Below are positions 43,727 through 52,569 of a stretch of 63,820 nt of DNA, in pieces; position 1 is the stretch's first letter; every line of letters begins with the position of its first letter. This DNA comes from Filifactor villosus (lineage in GTDB: Bacteria; Bacillota; Clostridia; Peptostreptococcales; Filifactoraceae): positions 1-63,820 of the forward strand of contig NZ_JBHSHL010000052.1 of NCBI RefSeq assembly GCF_042652965.1, read 5' to 3'. A model generated the notes under the pieces. That model was not told the origin of the DNA. It saw nothing but the letters and a program-made list of their open reading frames with translations, and did no database searches. Made by a program: the position numbers and the translations under genes.

Positions 43727-45448
43727 CTAATAGACGTAGTTTTCCGTGATATCGGATTTGTCTATCATTGTACGATAGAGGTTTGAATGTTGCAAAAGGT
43801 GTTGATGTGTCCCTTCGCAGTCCAAACGTCCGTCGTTCATCACGATGATCTTATCCGCTTTCTCGATTGACTTGAGTCTGTGAGAGATGATGACAACGGT
43901 CTTACCCTCAATCAGTTTGTTGAGACTCTCTTGAATCTTCATCTCGTTTTCCACGTCCAAGGAGGCACTGATCTCATCGAGAAGGATGATGGGCGCATCC
44001 TTTAAGATCGCTCTGGCAATCGATATCCTCTGTCGTTCTCCTCCGGAGAGTTTACTTCCGTTCTCCCCGATCAAAGTCTGATATCCTTCAGGAAGTTTTT
44101 CAATAAATTCATGACAATTTGCGAGCTTTGCCGCCCGAACGACCTCTTCATCGCTTGCATTCTTCTTACCGATGCGAATATTCTCCATCACGGAAGTATT
44201 AAACAGCGATACATCCTGAAAGACGATCGAAATCTTCTCAAACAAACTGTCCGTGTCGATCGTAGAAAGCTCCTTGTTGTCGATAAGGATCTGCCCTTCG
44301 TCATAATCGTACAATCTCGACATCAGCCTTAATACCGAGGTCTTTCCACAGCCCGAAGGTCCCACCAGGGCGGTTACCTCTCCCTGCTTTGCTATGAAGG
44401 AGATCTTGTCGATGACCTTCTTTTCCTTCGTATAGGAGAACTCGACCTCTTTGAATTCGATGTCGTAACGGGAGATTTCCGCAGGCTCTCCCTTCTGGAC
44501 CGGAGTATTTCTAAGTTCTTTTATTCTTTGAATCCGTGCATCGATGTACATAAGTTCTGCAATATTCATATGCAGCCCCATCACCCCGTCACCAATTTTG
44601 GCGGCCGCTATCATATATCCCAGAATATAGAGCAGGGGAGCCTCACCTTTCATATAGAGGATGGTTCCGAAAAAAACTGTAAGTCCCAGAGAAAAACGTA
44701 CAACCGAGCTTGAGAGCGTCACCGGCACTGCCTGGAATACCTCCGATACGATATGGACCTTCTCCGAGTCTTCCATCCGTCGTTTCAACTCCTCGCCCAC
44801 CGCATCGATCTGTCCGTAGGATTTTATCTCCTGTTGCAACTCGATCGCTTCCTGAAAACTCTCCGAGTTTTCCCTCAATTTGTGATAGAACTTGGTCGTA
44901 TAGTGGATTTGTGCCTTTTTGGACAGGAAGAGAAGGACGAAACTCAACACCACGGGAAGCAGAACACAAAGCCCCAACTTAACATTCCCGACAAGCATCA
45001 TTACCGATAGCACAAACATATATAAGGCAAAACCGATCGCCTGCGGGATGGCATGGCACATCGCATGTTCAATGTCCGCAACGTCTTTCATAACGGTTTG
45101 AGAGAGATCGGAGAGATCATGTTTGGAAAAATAAGATAGGGGCAGATCTTTCAGGATCTGTGCGATCTCTATCCTAAGCTCCCTACTCTCTCGGTAGGTC
45201 TGTGTAAACAACATATTATAATTATAATGAAGCACTGCATACATCAATACAAAGATAAGAACAATCCCGATGATCAACGAGGAGCGCGAAGGCAACGAAC
45301 CTTCCATAAACCTCTGCACAAAGTACATCAAAAACATCATAGGCAGGATAAACGAAGCATACATCAAAAAACATGAAAAGGCTGCCCTCACAAGCCCTCG
45401 AGCACCGCTATCCGTGAGTGCATATATATTTTTTATCTTCTTAATCAT
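43727..45448 (-). CDS. ABC transporter permease-ATPase, YbtQ/IrtB-like
   Basis: The 573-residue half-transporter has six N-terminal membrane spans (to about residue 300) and an ATPase domain with GPSGCGKTSVLRL, LSGGERQRISIARAIL and IILLDEISASLD. It overlaps its partner gene by eight bases, so the two form a heterodimer. The type IV exporter fold with an AraC regulator and an MptS-type ECF system nearby is the layout of YbtPQ/IrtAB-like siderophore importers. Transport direction is inferred from context. Confidence 0.88.
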   Translation of the reverse strand: MIKKIKNIYALTDSGARGLVRAAFSCFLMYASFILPMMFLMYFVQRFMEGSLPSRSSLIIGIVLIFVLMYAVLHYNYNMLFTQTYRESRELRIEIAQILKDLPLSYFSKHDLSDLSQTVMKDVADIEHAMCHAIPQAIGFALYMFVLSVMMLVGNVKLGLCVLLPVVLSFVLLFLSKKAQIHYTTKFYHKLRENSESFQEAIELQQEIKSYGQIDAVGEELKRRMEDSEKVHIVSEVFQAVPVTLSSSVVRFSLGLTVFFGTILYMKGEAPLLYILGYMIAAAKIGDGVMGLHMNIAELMYIDARIQRIKELRNTPVQKGEPAEISRYDIEFKEVEFSYTKEKKVIDKISFIAKQGEVTALVGPSGCGKTSVLRLMSRLYDYDEGQILIDNKELSTIDTDSLFEKISIVFQDVSLFNTSVMENIRIGKKNASDEEVVRAAKLANCHEFIEKLPEGYQTLIGENGSKLSGGERQRISIARAILKDAPIILLDEISASLDVENEMKIQESLNKLIEGKTVVIISHRLKSIEKADKIIVMNDGRLDCEGTHQHLLQHSNLYRTMIDKSDITENYVY

Positions 45449-47183
45449 GGACCCTCCAATCGTTCGCCTTAGAAAATAATCCCTGTAACCTCTTGTATTG
45501 TCCGCCCTTGTTCATCAACTCCTCATGAGAGCCGCGTTCTGCAACAAGACCTCCATCGATGAGCAGGATTTCATCCACCTTACGGATCGAGCTCAATCTG
45601 TGTGCGATCATAATAACGGTTTTTTTCTCCATAAGGTTGGAGAAGGCCTGCTGGATCTCATATTCATTCTCGGGATCTGCGGCAGCCGATGCCTCGTCGA
45701 GAATGATGATATCGGCATCTTTGAGGATGGCTCTGGCAATCGCAATTCTTTGGATCTCTCCTCCCGAGAGGTACACGCCCTTGGAACCGATCAAGGTATT
45801 CTCCCTCTCGGGGAACTTGTCGAGAATGTCTTCACACCTCGCCTTTTTAAGCGCCGACATTACCTCCTCATATGTCGCCCCTTCCTTGCCTATGAGGACA
45901 TTCTCATAGATCGTCTTCTTAAACAACCTTGCATTTTGAAAGACAAAGGCGATATGACTCATCAGAGTGCTTTCGCAGTAGTCCTCAATATCCTTTCCTC
46001 CTATCAGGATCCTGCCTTCCCGAATCTTGTAAAATCCCGATATCAGTTTGGCTATCGTCGACTTCCCCGAACCCGAAGAGCCTACCAGAGCGTAGGTCTT
46101 GTTTTGTTCCAGCTTAAAACTCAGATCCTTAAGCACATCTTCCTCGCCGTAGCTAAAGGAAACATTACGAAATTCAATATCAAAACTCTTAAACTCACAA
46201 ACATCCCCATGATCGATATTGTCTCTGCACATATCCTCGAAGAGAGTTTCCAGTTTATCTACGACCTGATTTGCCTGAAAATGATACATCCCCACATACA
46301 TGACCCTCATCAGGCAGGTAAACATGATCCCGGCAAAGCAGGCATAGAAAATGATCTTAGTCAAGACGACCTCCGGCTCTTCTCCACCGAGACTTAACAG
46401 GTAGGAAAACGGGAGAATAAATATGATAAAGATGTTGAACAGTGCCTGAAACAACACATAAGGCCTCCTACAACTCAATGCATAATCAAGAGCATAGCTG
46501 GAGTAACCGACGATCGCTTCATAAAAACTCTTAAATGAATAAACCGTCGTACGAAAGATCTTGAGTACCTGCATTCCCCTGATATATTCGACCGCTTCGG
46601 CATTCATTCTTTCCAAGGCTTCCATATACTTGCTCATAAACTCCTTGTTGCCTATCATCCCCTTGATCTGAAACAAACCTGTCAAGGTTACCAAAACGAA
46701 TAAGGTGCCCAATACCGTATCGACAAAAAAAATCAGGATAATCATCAAAATCGGGGTAAGTAAGGCCGCAACCGTATCCGGTATCAAGTGAGCCACCACC
46801 ATATGGGTCTCCGCTGCATTGTCGTCTATAATTTTTCTGACCTTTCCCGAAGGATTGACATCGAAAAATGAAAACGAGGCCTTCATCAAATACCTGATTC
46901 CCTTCTTGCGTAGGTTGGTCTCCAACCGAAAACCCAGAAGATGCGAAAACCAAAGAGCTATAAAGTAAACCAAGGCATTGAGCAACATCAATCCGACGAT
47001 GAGTGTCGCATACCGGTAGCTGCCCTCAAAATTCTGTTGCACGATGAGTTCATTCAAAAACTTCCACAGATACCAATAGGGCAAGACCGTGAGTACGGTG
47101 GAGACTACCGAAAACAATATCGACAAATAGGCATGACCCATCATCTCCGGAGTATAGTTCAATAATTTTTTGTAAGTATTCAT
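45441..47183 (-). CDS. ABC transporter permease-ATPase, YbtP/IrtA-like partner
   Basis: The 580-residue half-transporter starts MNTYKKLLNYTPEMMGHAYL after AGGAGG. It has six spans and an ATPase domain with GSSGSGKSTIAKL, LSGGEIQRIAIARAIL and IIILDEASAAADPENE. It is the first gene of the pair. No siderophore-interacting domain is fused to it, unlike IrtA. It likely acts with the downstream ABC protein as a heterodimer. Confidence 0.88.
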   Translation of the reverse strand: MNTYKKLLNYTPEMMGHAYLSILFSVVSTVLTVLPYWYLWKFLNELIVQQNFEGSYRYATLIVGLMLLNALVYFIALWFSHLLGFRLETNLRKKGIRYLMKASFSFFDVNPSGKVRKIIDDNAAETHMVVAHLIPDTVAALLTPILMIILIFFVDTVLGTLFVLVTLTGLFQIKGMIGNKEFMSKYMEALERMNAEAVEYIRGMQVLKIFRTTVYSFKSFYEAIVGYSSYALDYALSCRRPYVLFQALFNIFIIFILPFSYLLSLGGEEPEVVLTKIIFYACFAGIMFTCLMRVMYVGMYHFQANQVVDKLETLFEDMCRDNIDHGDVCEFKSFDIEFRNVSFSYGEEDVLKDLSFKLEQNKTYALVGSSGSGKSTIAKLISGFYKIREGRILIGGKDIEDYCESTLMSHIAFVFQNARLFKKTIYENVLIGKEGATYEEVMSALKKARCEDILDKFPERENTLIGSKGVYLSGGEIQRIAIARAILKDADIIILDEASAAADPENEYEIQQAFSNLMEKKTVIMIAHRLSSIRKVDEILLIDGGLVAERGSHEELMNKGGQYKRLQGLFSKANDWRVHD

Positions 47184-47356
47184 ACAACCTCCTTCTTTTC
47201 TTCCAATGTAAGGTGTCCATTTTTCCACCTATTTTTCAATCGATCGCAAGCTTTGCCTGCTCTCGAGAGCAGAATTATCGTTCTTTGTTTTTCACTTTCA
47301 TACCCGAGTCCTGTGTTGAAACATACTCATACAGATAACCGGGCAATGCAACGGGT

Positions 47357-47434
47357 AATAGTATCAACAGAAGATACCACAGATATTCGTAGTCATAAAG
47401 TAGATATAACCGCACTTCTGTTGGAGAATAGCAT
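47357..47434 (+). repeat. R1 repeat remnant
   Basis: The right half of R1 is visible (TAGTCATAAAGTAGATATAA, CCGCACTTCTGTTGGAGAAT). The left half is too diverged to align with confidence. No gene is seen in 47184-47484; a 12-base palindrome GCTCTCGAGAGC lies near 47260. Confidence 0.5.
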
Positions 47435-47484
47435 TAGAACGCTTTTTCGAGTTCTACGAGGTGTTCTTATGTTTGTTTTATCGC

Positions 47485-48456
47485 TTATTTCCCTTTTCCG
47501 CACATTTTGTGAAACATCCTGAATTTGCTGGGAGTCATTCCTTGCAGATCGCCAAAGGTCTTGGAAAACTTGCTTGTATTCGCATATCCCAAGCGACCGG
47601 CTATCTCCGTAATTGAAAGCTCGGATGATATCAAAAGTCTCTGCGCCTCCTCCATCTTGTAGGCTATCAGATACTTGTTGACAGAGGTACCATAAATTTC
47701 CTTGAACATCTTCTTTAAGGAAGTAGATGCCAGGTTGAATCTCTGTGAGAGTTCTTCAATGGTATAATGCTTGGACAAATCGCTCACCATGCAGTCTCGG
47801 ACCTCCTTTATCTTATCGGTCTGGGCCTTACGATAATAACTCATCTGTTTCAGAGCCTTGTCTGCCGATCTCTGTATAAAGAGCAATACTTCCAGAAGCT
47901 TTATCTTGTACAGTTCTCGATCGAACGAAAATTCAAACCGAAACGGATCGAACATACGGTTTACTTCCTCATCATCTCTAATCACATAGGGTTCCTTTTC
48001 ATAATACTTCTTATAGATTTCATCGATATCGATGCCGAACTCCAAGAAGAGTTTTCTTGTTTGTGCGGGAAGTTCGGGGACATCGATACTGAAAGTCAGG
48101 CATCGTAGTTTTCCCATCGGAAAACAAAATTCATTCACATTCAAGGGAGAGGTGTCCAGCATAAAAGAGTTTTTTGCCAGATAAGTGTACCTGTTGTTTC
48201 CCCACAGCCATTCCATCCTTCCCTCCAAGCAGTAGGAAAGGTTTAAATTCTGCAAATCGACATCCTTTTTGCCCCGATGATAGATATCGACACCGAAATA
48301 GTCGGTGATAAGAAGGACGACTCCCTTAAACAGCTCGCCTACATAGATCTTCATTCGCCCTTCTCCTCCGTCAAAAACAAGATAGCCCTGCTCCCTTCCA
48401 AAAAAGTTCATCTCTTTGATCTCCATAATCCTCGCTACTTCCTTCTCATCTATCAA
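47485..48456 (-). CDS. AraC-family transcriptional regulator
   Basis: About 323 residues with a poorly conserved ligand-sensing N-terminal part and a C-terminal AraC domain of two helix-turn-helix units: YTIEELSQRFNLASTSLKKMFKEIYG and SITEIAGRLGYANTSKFSKTFGDLQGMTPSKFR, each read as adjacent pieces. This resembles YbtA-like activators of siderophore uptake genes. The TTG at 48456 follows AGAGGAGGG; an upstream ATG at 48495 lies inside the predicted operator. It stands just upstream of the ABC pair and probably controls it. Confidence 0.9.
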   Translation of the reverse strand: MIDEKEVARIMEIKEMNFFGREQGYLVFDGGEGRMKIYVGELFKGVVLLITDYFGVDIYHRGKKDVDLQNLNLSYCLEGRMEWLWGNNRYTYLAKNSFMLDTSPLNVNEFCFPMGKLRCLTFSIDVPELPAQTRKLFLEFGIDIDEIYKKYYEKEPYVIRDDEEVNRMFDPFRFEFSFDRELYKIKLLEVLLFIQRSADKALKQMSYYRKAQTDKIKEVRDCMVSDLSKHYTIEELSQRFNLASTSLKKMFKEIYGTSVNKYLIAYKMEEAQRLLISSELSITEIAGRLGYANTSKFSKTFGDLQGMTPSKFRMFHKMCGKGK

Positions 48457-48479
48457 ACAAAGCCCTCCTCTCTCTATAA

Positions 48480-48519
48480 TGATAACCGTTATCATATGAA
48501 TATATTACTTCATTGTTAA
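48480..48519 (-). promoter_or_regulatory. Promoter with Fur-like 7-1-7 palindrome for the AraC gene
   Basis: On the minus strand TTAACA (48514-48519) and TATGAT (48491-48496) are 17 bases apart. Overlapping the -10 is the perfect palindrome TGATAACCGTTATCA (48480-48494), which matches the Fur 7-1-7 consensus TGATAATNATTATCA at 12 of 14 fixed positions. It would block transcription when iron is plentiful. Confidence 0.75.
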
Positions 48520-48639
48520 ATTTTTTACAACTCCATATAGGCAAAATCATCCCTATCAGACAGAGTTTTTTCCGGATTCCGCCTTATATCCCCCAACAAC
48601 AACCCCTGTGCATATCTGATTCGACCCGTTATTTGACTT

Positions 48640-48732
48640 ACGGATTATGCCGATTTGTACTGCATGAAAGAGGAAACGAATGTTTGTAGTTTCCAAACGG
48701 ATATAACCTCACTTCTATCGGAGAATCTTATG
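48640..48732 (+). repeat. R1 repeat remnant
   Basis: R1-like pieces CCGATTTGTACTGCATGAAA, GGATATAACCTCACTTCTAT and CGGAGAATCT are visible. It is diverged. No gene is seen in 48520-49152. Confidence 0.45.
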
Positions 48733-49072
48733 ATACTGTTCTTCGACAGAACTACTGTCCTATCATCCTACAATGAAGACTATTTATTTTACCCCCTAAC
48801 GAAGTGCAAATCATCTACATCAACACCTCAAAGAAAGAATCCTATAAGACCTGCCTTCGTGTGCAGAAGAAGCAATGCAATGAGGCAGCACCCATTTATT
48901 TCAAGTTCTTTTTATTTGCATCGAACTCGATGATGAAAGGGCATTTTTCGACAGATAGTTACATCAACATTCTCTTCCAACCGTTAGTATAAGGCCGTTC
49001 AAATAAGCCCGTCTCCTCTTTGAAAAAATCGTTTTTCTTGTGAAAATTTTTCTTGATTGATTTCGATTATTC

Positions 49073-49102
49073 TTGAATAAAACTCATAAATATGGATATA
49101 AT
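49073..49102 (+). promoter_or_regulatory. Promoter of etfBA
   Basis: TTGAAT (49073-49078) and TATAAT (49097-49102) are 18 bases apart, about 50 bases before the etfB start. Confidence 0.65.
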
Positions 49103-49152
49103 AAGAGTAGTTTTTGAAAAAAATTTAAATTCACACCACCAAGGAGGATTTT

Positions 49153-49941
49153 ATGGATATTTTAGTATGTATCAAACAGGTTCCATCCGTTTCTCATGTC
49201 AAGATTGACAGAGAAACAAACAATATCATTCGCGAAGGCGTTCCGAGCATCATCAACCCCGCAGATAGGCACGCTATGGAAGAGGCGCTAAAGCTCAAGG
49301 ATCAGTTCGGTGCTCACATTACCGTCATTACCATGGGTGCTCCCGATGCGGAGAAAAGTTTGAAAAAATGCCTCGCCCTCGGCGCGGACAAGGCTTATCT
49401 CGTCAGTGACAGAGCGTTTGCAGGCTCGGATACACTGGCAACCTCTTATACCCTTTCTTCCGCCATCAAATACCTTGGAGACTTTGATGTGGTCTTTACA
49501 GGAAGCTATGCGACCGATGGAGATACCGGTCAGGTAGGACCCGAGATCGCAGAAATGATGGGCTACTCTCTAATCAGCTACGTAAAACAAATCGAGGCGA
49601 CCGACGAAAAAATCATCGGCTATCGCGAAACCAACAATACCGTCGAAAAGGTGGAAAGCAGCTATCCTGTCGTCATATCCGTAACCAGAAACTCCTCCGA
49701 GCCGAGAAAACCCGCTTTGGGAATCAATATGTCGGAACTCAAGGCGGAAGAATTGATGCTGACCGCAGAAGTCATCAAAGCGGACCCGGAGAAGATCGGA
49801 AAAGCAGGTTCGCCCACGGTAGTATCAAGCGTGTTTGCACCTCCCTTGCTCGACAAAGGTGTTATCATTGAAGAAGAGTCGGAAGAAGCTTCCGTAAAAA
49901 AACTGATGAATATATTGATTTCTGAAAAATTGATTGGATAA
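49153..49941 (+). CDS. etfB: Electron transfer flavoprotein beta subunit
   Basis: The 262-residue protein has the EtfB start MDILVCIKQVPSVSHVKID, the conserved NPADRHAMEEALKLKDQFG, the nucleotide-binding DGDTGQVGPEIAEMMGY and the C-terminal LGINMSELKAEE arm that contacts the partner dehydrogenase. It pairs with EtfA from the next gene to pass electrons between acyl-CoA or similar dehydrogenases and the membrane chain or ferredoxin. AAGGAGG precedes the ATG. No dehydrogenase gene is adjacent. Confidence 0.95.
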   Translation: MDILVCIKQVPSVSHVKIDRETNNIIREGVPSIINPADRHAMEEALKLKDQFGAHITVITMGAPDAEKSLKKCLALGADKAYLVSDRAFAGSDTLATSYTLSSAIKYLGDFDVVFTGSYATDGDTGQVGPEIAEMMGYSLISYVKQIEATDEKIIGYRETNNTVEKVESSYPVVISVTRNSSEPRKPALGINMSELKAEELMLTAEVIKADPEKIGKAGSPTVVSSVFAPPLLDKGVIIEEESEEASVKKLMNILISEKLIG

Positions 49942-49952
49942 AGGAGACTGTT

Positions 49953-50957
49953 ATGGAGCATAAAAATATATGGGTAATTGTGGAAAAACACGAAGGAAAA
50001 CCTCTTAACGTATCCTTGGAACTCTTGGGAAAAGGACGGATTCTTGCAGATGAAAAAGGTGAAAAACTCGTAGCGGTTTTGATCGGATACCAAAATGCCG
50101 ACATTACCAAAACCCTGATCGAATACGGAGCGGATGAAGTAATCAACGTCGACGCCAAAGAATACGAGCACTACAGAAGCGACTCCTTTACCTTCGTACT
50201 CAACAGCCTGATCGACAAGTATCATCCATTCGGAATTATGATCGGCGCAACCTCAAACGGAAAGGACCTGGGTGGAAGGATCAGTGCAAGAAGAAGACTC
50301 GGCCTTGTAGCAGGTTGTACCGATGTGTATTTCAACGAGGAGAAGAGCGAGCTCCTCTGGGAAAGAGCCACCTTTGACGGCAAGTTGTTCTCCACCATTA
50401 TTACAAGCACCTTCCCCAAGATCGGAACCGTAGGAAACAAAACCTTCCGCGGAAACACTCCCGACTCCTCCAGAACCGGAGTTGTCATTGACGAAAAGAT
50501 CGAAATGGCGGAAGAGGACATCCGTACCAAGGTTCTTGAGATTATTCAGGAAGCTCAAAAAGCAACCATAGGTCCTGATATGGAAACTGCCGATATCATC
50601 GTTGCCGGCGGTAAGGGTGTCGGAAGCAAGGACAAGTTCGCAATCATTGAAGAGTTTGCAGCAGCCGTAAACGGAGCGGTGGCCTGCACCAAACCTTTGG
50701 TCGATGCAGGTTGGATGCACTACGACTACCAGGTAGGCTCCACAGGAAAAAAGGTCTCTCCGAAGATCTATTTTGCCTTCGGAATCTCGGGCCAGCTTCA
50801 ACACACCGAAGGAATGAAGGACTCCGACCTTATCATAGCGGTAAACAACGATCCGAATGCTCCCATCTTCCAGGTGGCACACTACGGCATCGTAGGAGAC
50901 CTTTTCAAAGTCATCCCCGTATTGAAGGAAGAGTTCTTAAAATTGAAACAAATCTAA
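49953..50957 (+). CDS. etfA: Electron transfer flavoprotein alpha subunit
   Basis: The 334-residue protein has the EtfA C-terminal FAD domain with VAGGKGVGSKDKF, PLVDAGWMHYDYQVGSTGK, YFAFGISGQLQHTEGM and IIAVNNDPNAPIFQVAHYGIVGDL, all in family order. It follows etfB by 11 bases in one operon ending at the terminator at 50973. Confidence 0.95.
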   Translation: MEHKNIWVIVEKHEGKPLNVSLELLGKGRILADEKGEKLVAVLIGYQNADITKTLIEYGADEVINVDAKEYEHYRSDSFTFVLNSLIDKYHPFGIMIGATSNGKDLGGRISARRRLGLVAGCTDVYFNEEKSELLWERATFDGKLFSTIITSTFPKIGTVGNKTFRGNTPDSSRTGVVIDEKIEMAEEDIRTKVLEIIQEAQKATIGPDMETADIIVAGGKGVGSKDKFAIIEEFAAAVNGAVACTKPLVDAGWMHYDYQVGSTGKKVSPKIYFAFGISGQLQHTEGMKDSDLIIAVNNDPNAPIFQVAHYGIVGDLFKVIPVLKEEFLKLKQI

Positions 50958-50972
50958 GATCGAGATTTTCTT

Positions 50973-51005
50973 AAAAGGATGAAGTCACAGACCTCATCCT
51001 TTTTT
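50973..51005 (+). terminator. Terminator of etfBA
   Basis: AAAAGGATGA pairs with TCATCCTTTT across an 11-base loop, followed by more T. Confidence 0.9.
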
Positions 51006-51544
51006 GTATCTGCGATACTATTATTCCTCGAGTAATAGACATCTATGAGTTGCACTTCATGAACGATACTACTATCCTCCGTTTGAAGGATGACATGCTC
51101 CAAAAAGCCTTCAACCTGCCTGCTCTAATAGATTACAGTATCATTCGTTGTCTATCTCAATCCGTTTGAACCTTTGATATCTCAAGCTTTTATCCTCTTC
51201 AGACCCGAAACGCTTTGCTATGAGCCTCAAGGAGAATGCCCCTACTCTTATCGAAGATCGGTACCTATGTATATCGGTAATTTATCCTCCATAGAATAAG
51301 AACAAATGCGTAATATCTCCTATACAACACGGTTTCCAAAATTCCTCCCTCAAAAAAACCTCCCTTCTCCTTCAATTTCACCTAATATTAATGTTTTATT
51401 TCATAATTATATACTTTATATCCCTTGTCTTACATTTTTGTGGAAATTTTGAAAAATGACTTACCTATTTTCTGTAATATGTTAAGATATAAGCAGAGGA
51501 TTTAGATATTTCGATAAACATAATCAAGCAGGATGATCCTCCTT

Positions 51545-51640
51545 TTAATTAGGAGCAGAATTATTTTGAACTTCAAGAAGAACTCCGTTTGTATCCGGTC
51601 CTCGGATTTTGTAGCCGTCCTCTTGCAACAGAGTACAAAA
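51545..51640 (-). pseudogene. Possible relic of a glyoxalase/VOC-fold gene end
   Basis: The minus strand, read in one frame from a TGA to the TAA at 51545, gives a peptide with LLQEDGYKIRGPDTNGVLLE, the typical last strand-helix-strand of VOC (glyoxalase-like) proteins. Frames break upstream. It may be a decayed gene fragment. The surrounding 50958-52045 has no intact gene; R1-like remnants lie near 51015-51085. Confidence 0.3.
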
Positions 51641-51850
51641 CAGTGATCAGAGCATACCAAAAACCGATCGAACCAAGAGAATATCTGCTCCATAAATGCG
51701 TAACACCCTTTCCTTATTGATAGAATTGGATTCAGTAAACGTGCCGATACAAACAGTTCAAACAAAAATGTTTCAAGTGCTTATTTTCATATGATCGTTT
51801 CCCGCAACTTCAACTTCCGTTGAAATTCGGGAAACCTTCCTCCTTCAAAT

Positions 51851-51899
51851 ATAAAACATCTTCGTTGTGCAGAACCTGCACAACGAAGACAGGTTTTAT
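51851..51899. other. Long perfect hairpin in an empty region
   Basis: CTTCGTTGTGCAG (51860-51872) and its exact complement CTGCACAACGAAG (51876-51888) flank a three-base loop. An outer ATAAAAC/GTTTTAT pair extends it. It is not followed by a long T run. Confidence 0.6.
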
Positions 51900-51974
51900 C
51901 CAAAGTTTCACATTTTAAATTGCCAAACCACAAAAGAAAGCAAACACAACTTCTTTTTTTCCTCAAAGAACACG

Positions 51975-52016
51975 AAAAACACCGACCTTGCCCTTAAAAG
52001 CAATATCGGTGTTTTT
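51975..52016. terminator. Bidirectional-looking terminator after the zinc-ribbon gene
   Basis: AAAAACACCGA (51975-51985) pairs with TCGGTGTTTTT (52006-52016). It serves the minus-strand gene ending at 52046. Confidence 0.72.
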
Positions 52017-52045
52017 CGGTTATCAGGAAAGAAAGTCCTCTTTCA

Positions 52046-52249
52046 TCATTCCTCATCTTCTCTTATCCATCTGCCGTACTCCCCGCATTTAGGACATTTC
52101 AACTTATTGGCATTGGATACTGTATTCATCCCTACAGCTTTTGATGGTGAGCTTTCAAAAACATCTCCCAAGATCTTTAGAATATTTGTAACCACAGACT
52201 CCGTAAAATTCATCTTATAACCGCAGTTTGCACACTTTTGCCCCAACAA
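52046..52249 (-). CDS. Small zinc-ribbon-like protein
   Basis: The 67-residue product has two CxxC pairs, KCANCGYKMN and LKCPKCGEYGRW, separated by about 36 residues, and an acidic end. Two pairs suggest one bound zinc. The TTG at 52249 follows AGAGGAGGAGA; a GTG at 52306 gives 19 more basic residues. I recognise no named family. A strong hairpin terminator follows. Confidence 0.6.
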   Translation of the reverse strand: MLGQKCANCGYKMNFTESVVTNILKILGDVFESSPSKAVGMNTVSNANKLKCPKCGEYGRWIREDEE

Positions 52250-52425
52250 ACACAATCTCCTCCTCTCTTGGCATTTTTTCTTCTGTTGAAACAATGGATC
52301 TGACACCCATCCTTGGTTGCAGATACTTATTTATGGTAGCATAAAAACCACAAAAAGAACATTGAAAACTCCTGACCGGTCACAGCACAAGACTATATAA
52401 CGTAACTGTTCAAAAGGATAAGAAA

Positions 52426-52557
52426 ACACCGCATAATTCGAAAAATCATCATACAATCTCTTTTGTATGAGGGATGACATTCTTAAAAGTATTGATATGA
52501 CAACCCTTTGTGTTTTATTAAATCGAAGAAAAATTTGAACTTTACCTTTGTGCGGTG
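52426..52557 (-). repeat. R2 repeat copy (reverse)
   Basis: Read on the minus strand it has the family frame CACAAAGGTAAAGTTCAAAT, AACACAAAGGGTTGTCATAT and the right end CGAATTATGCGGTGTTTTC. It lies between the zinc-ribbon gene and pdxR. Confidence 0.7.
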
Positions 52558-52569
52558 TTTGCTCAGATC

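Noticed and set aside
51502..51765. Minus-strand open frame of 87 codons in the gene-free region
   Set aside because: Its composition is unlike a protein, there is no binding site, and the VOC-like peptide lies in a different frame.
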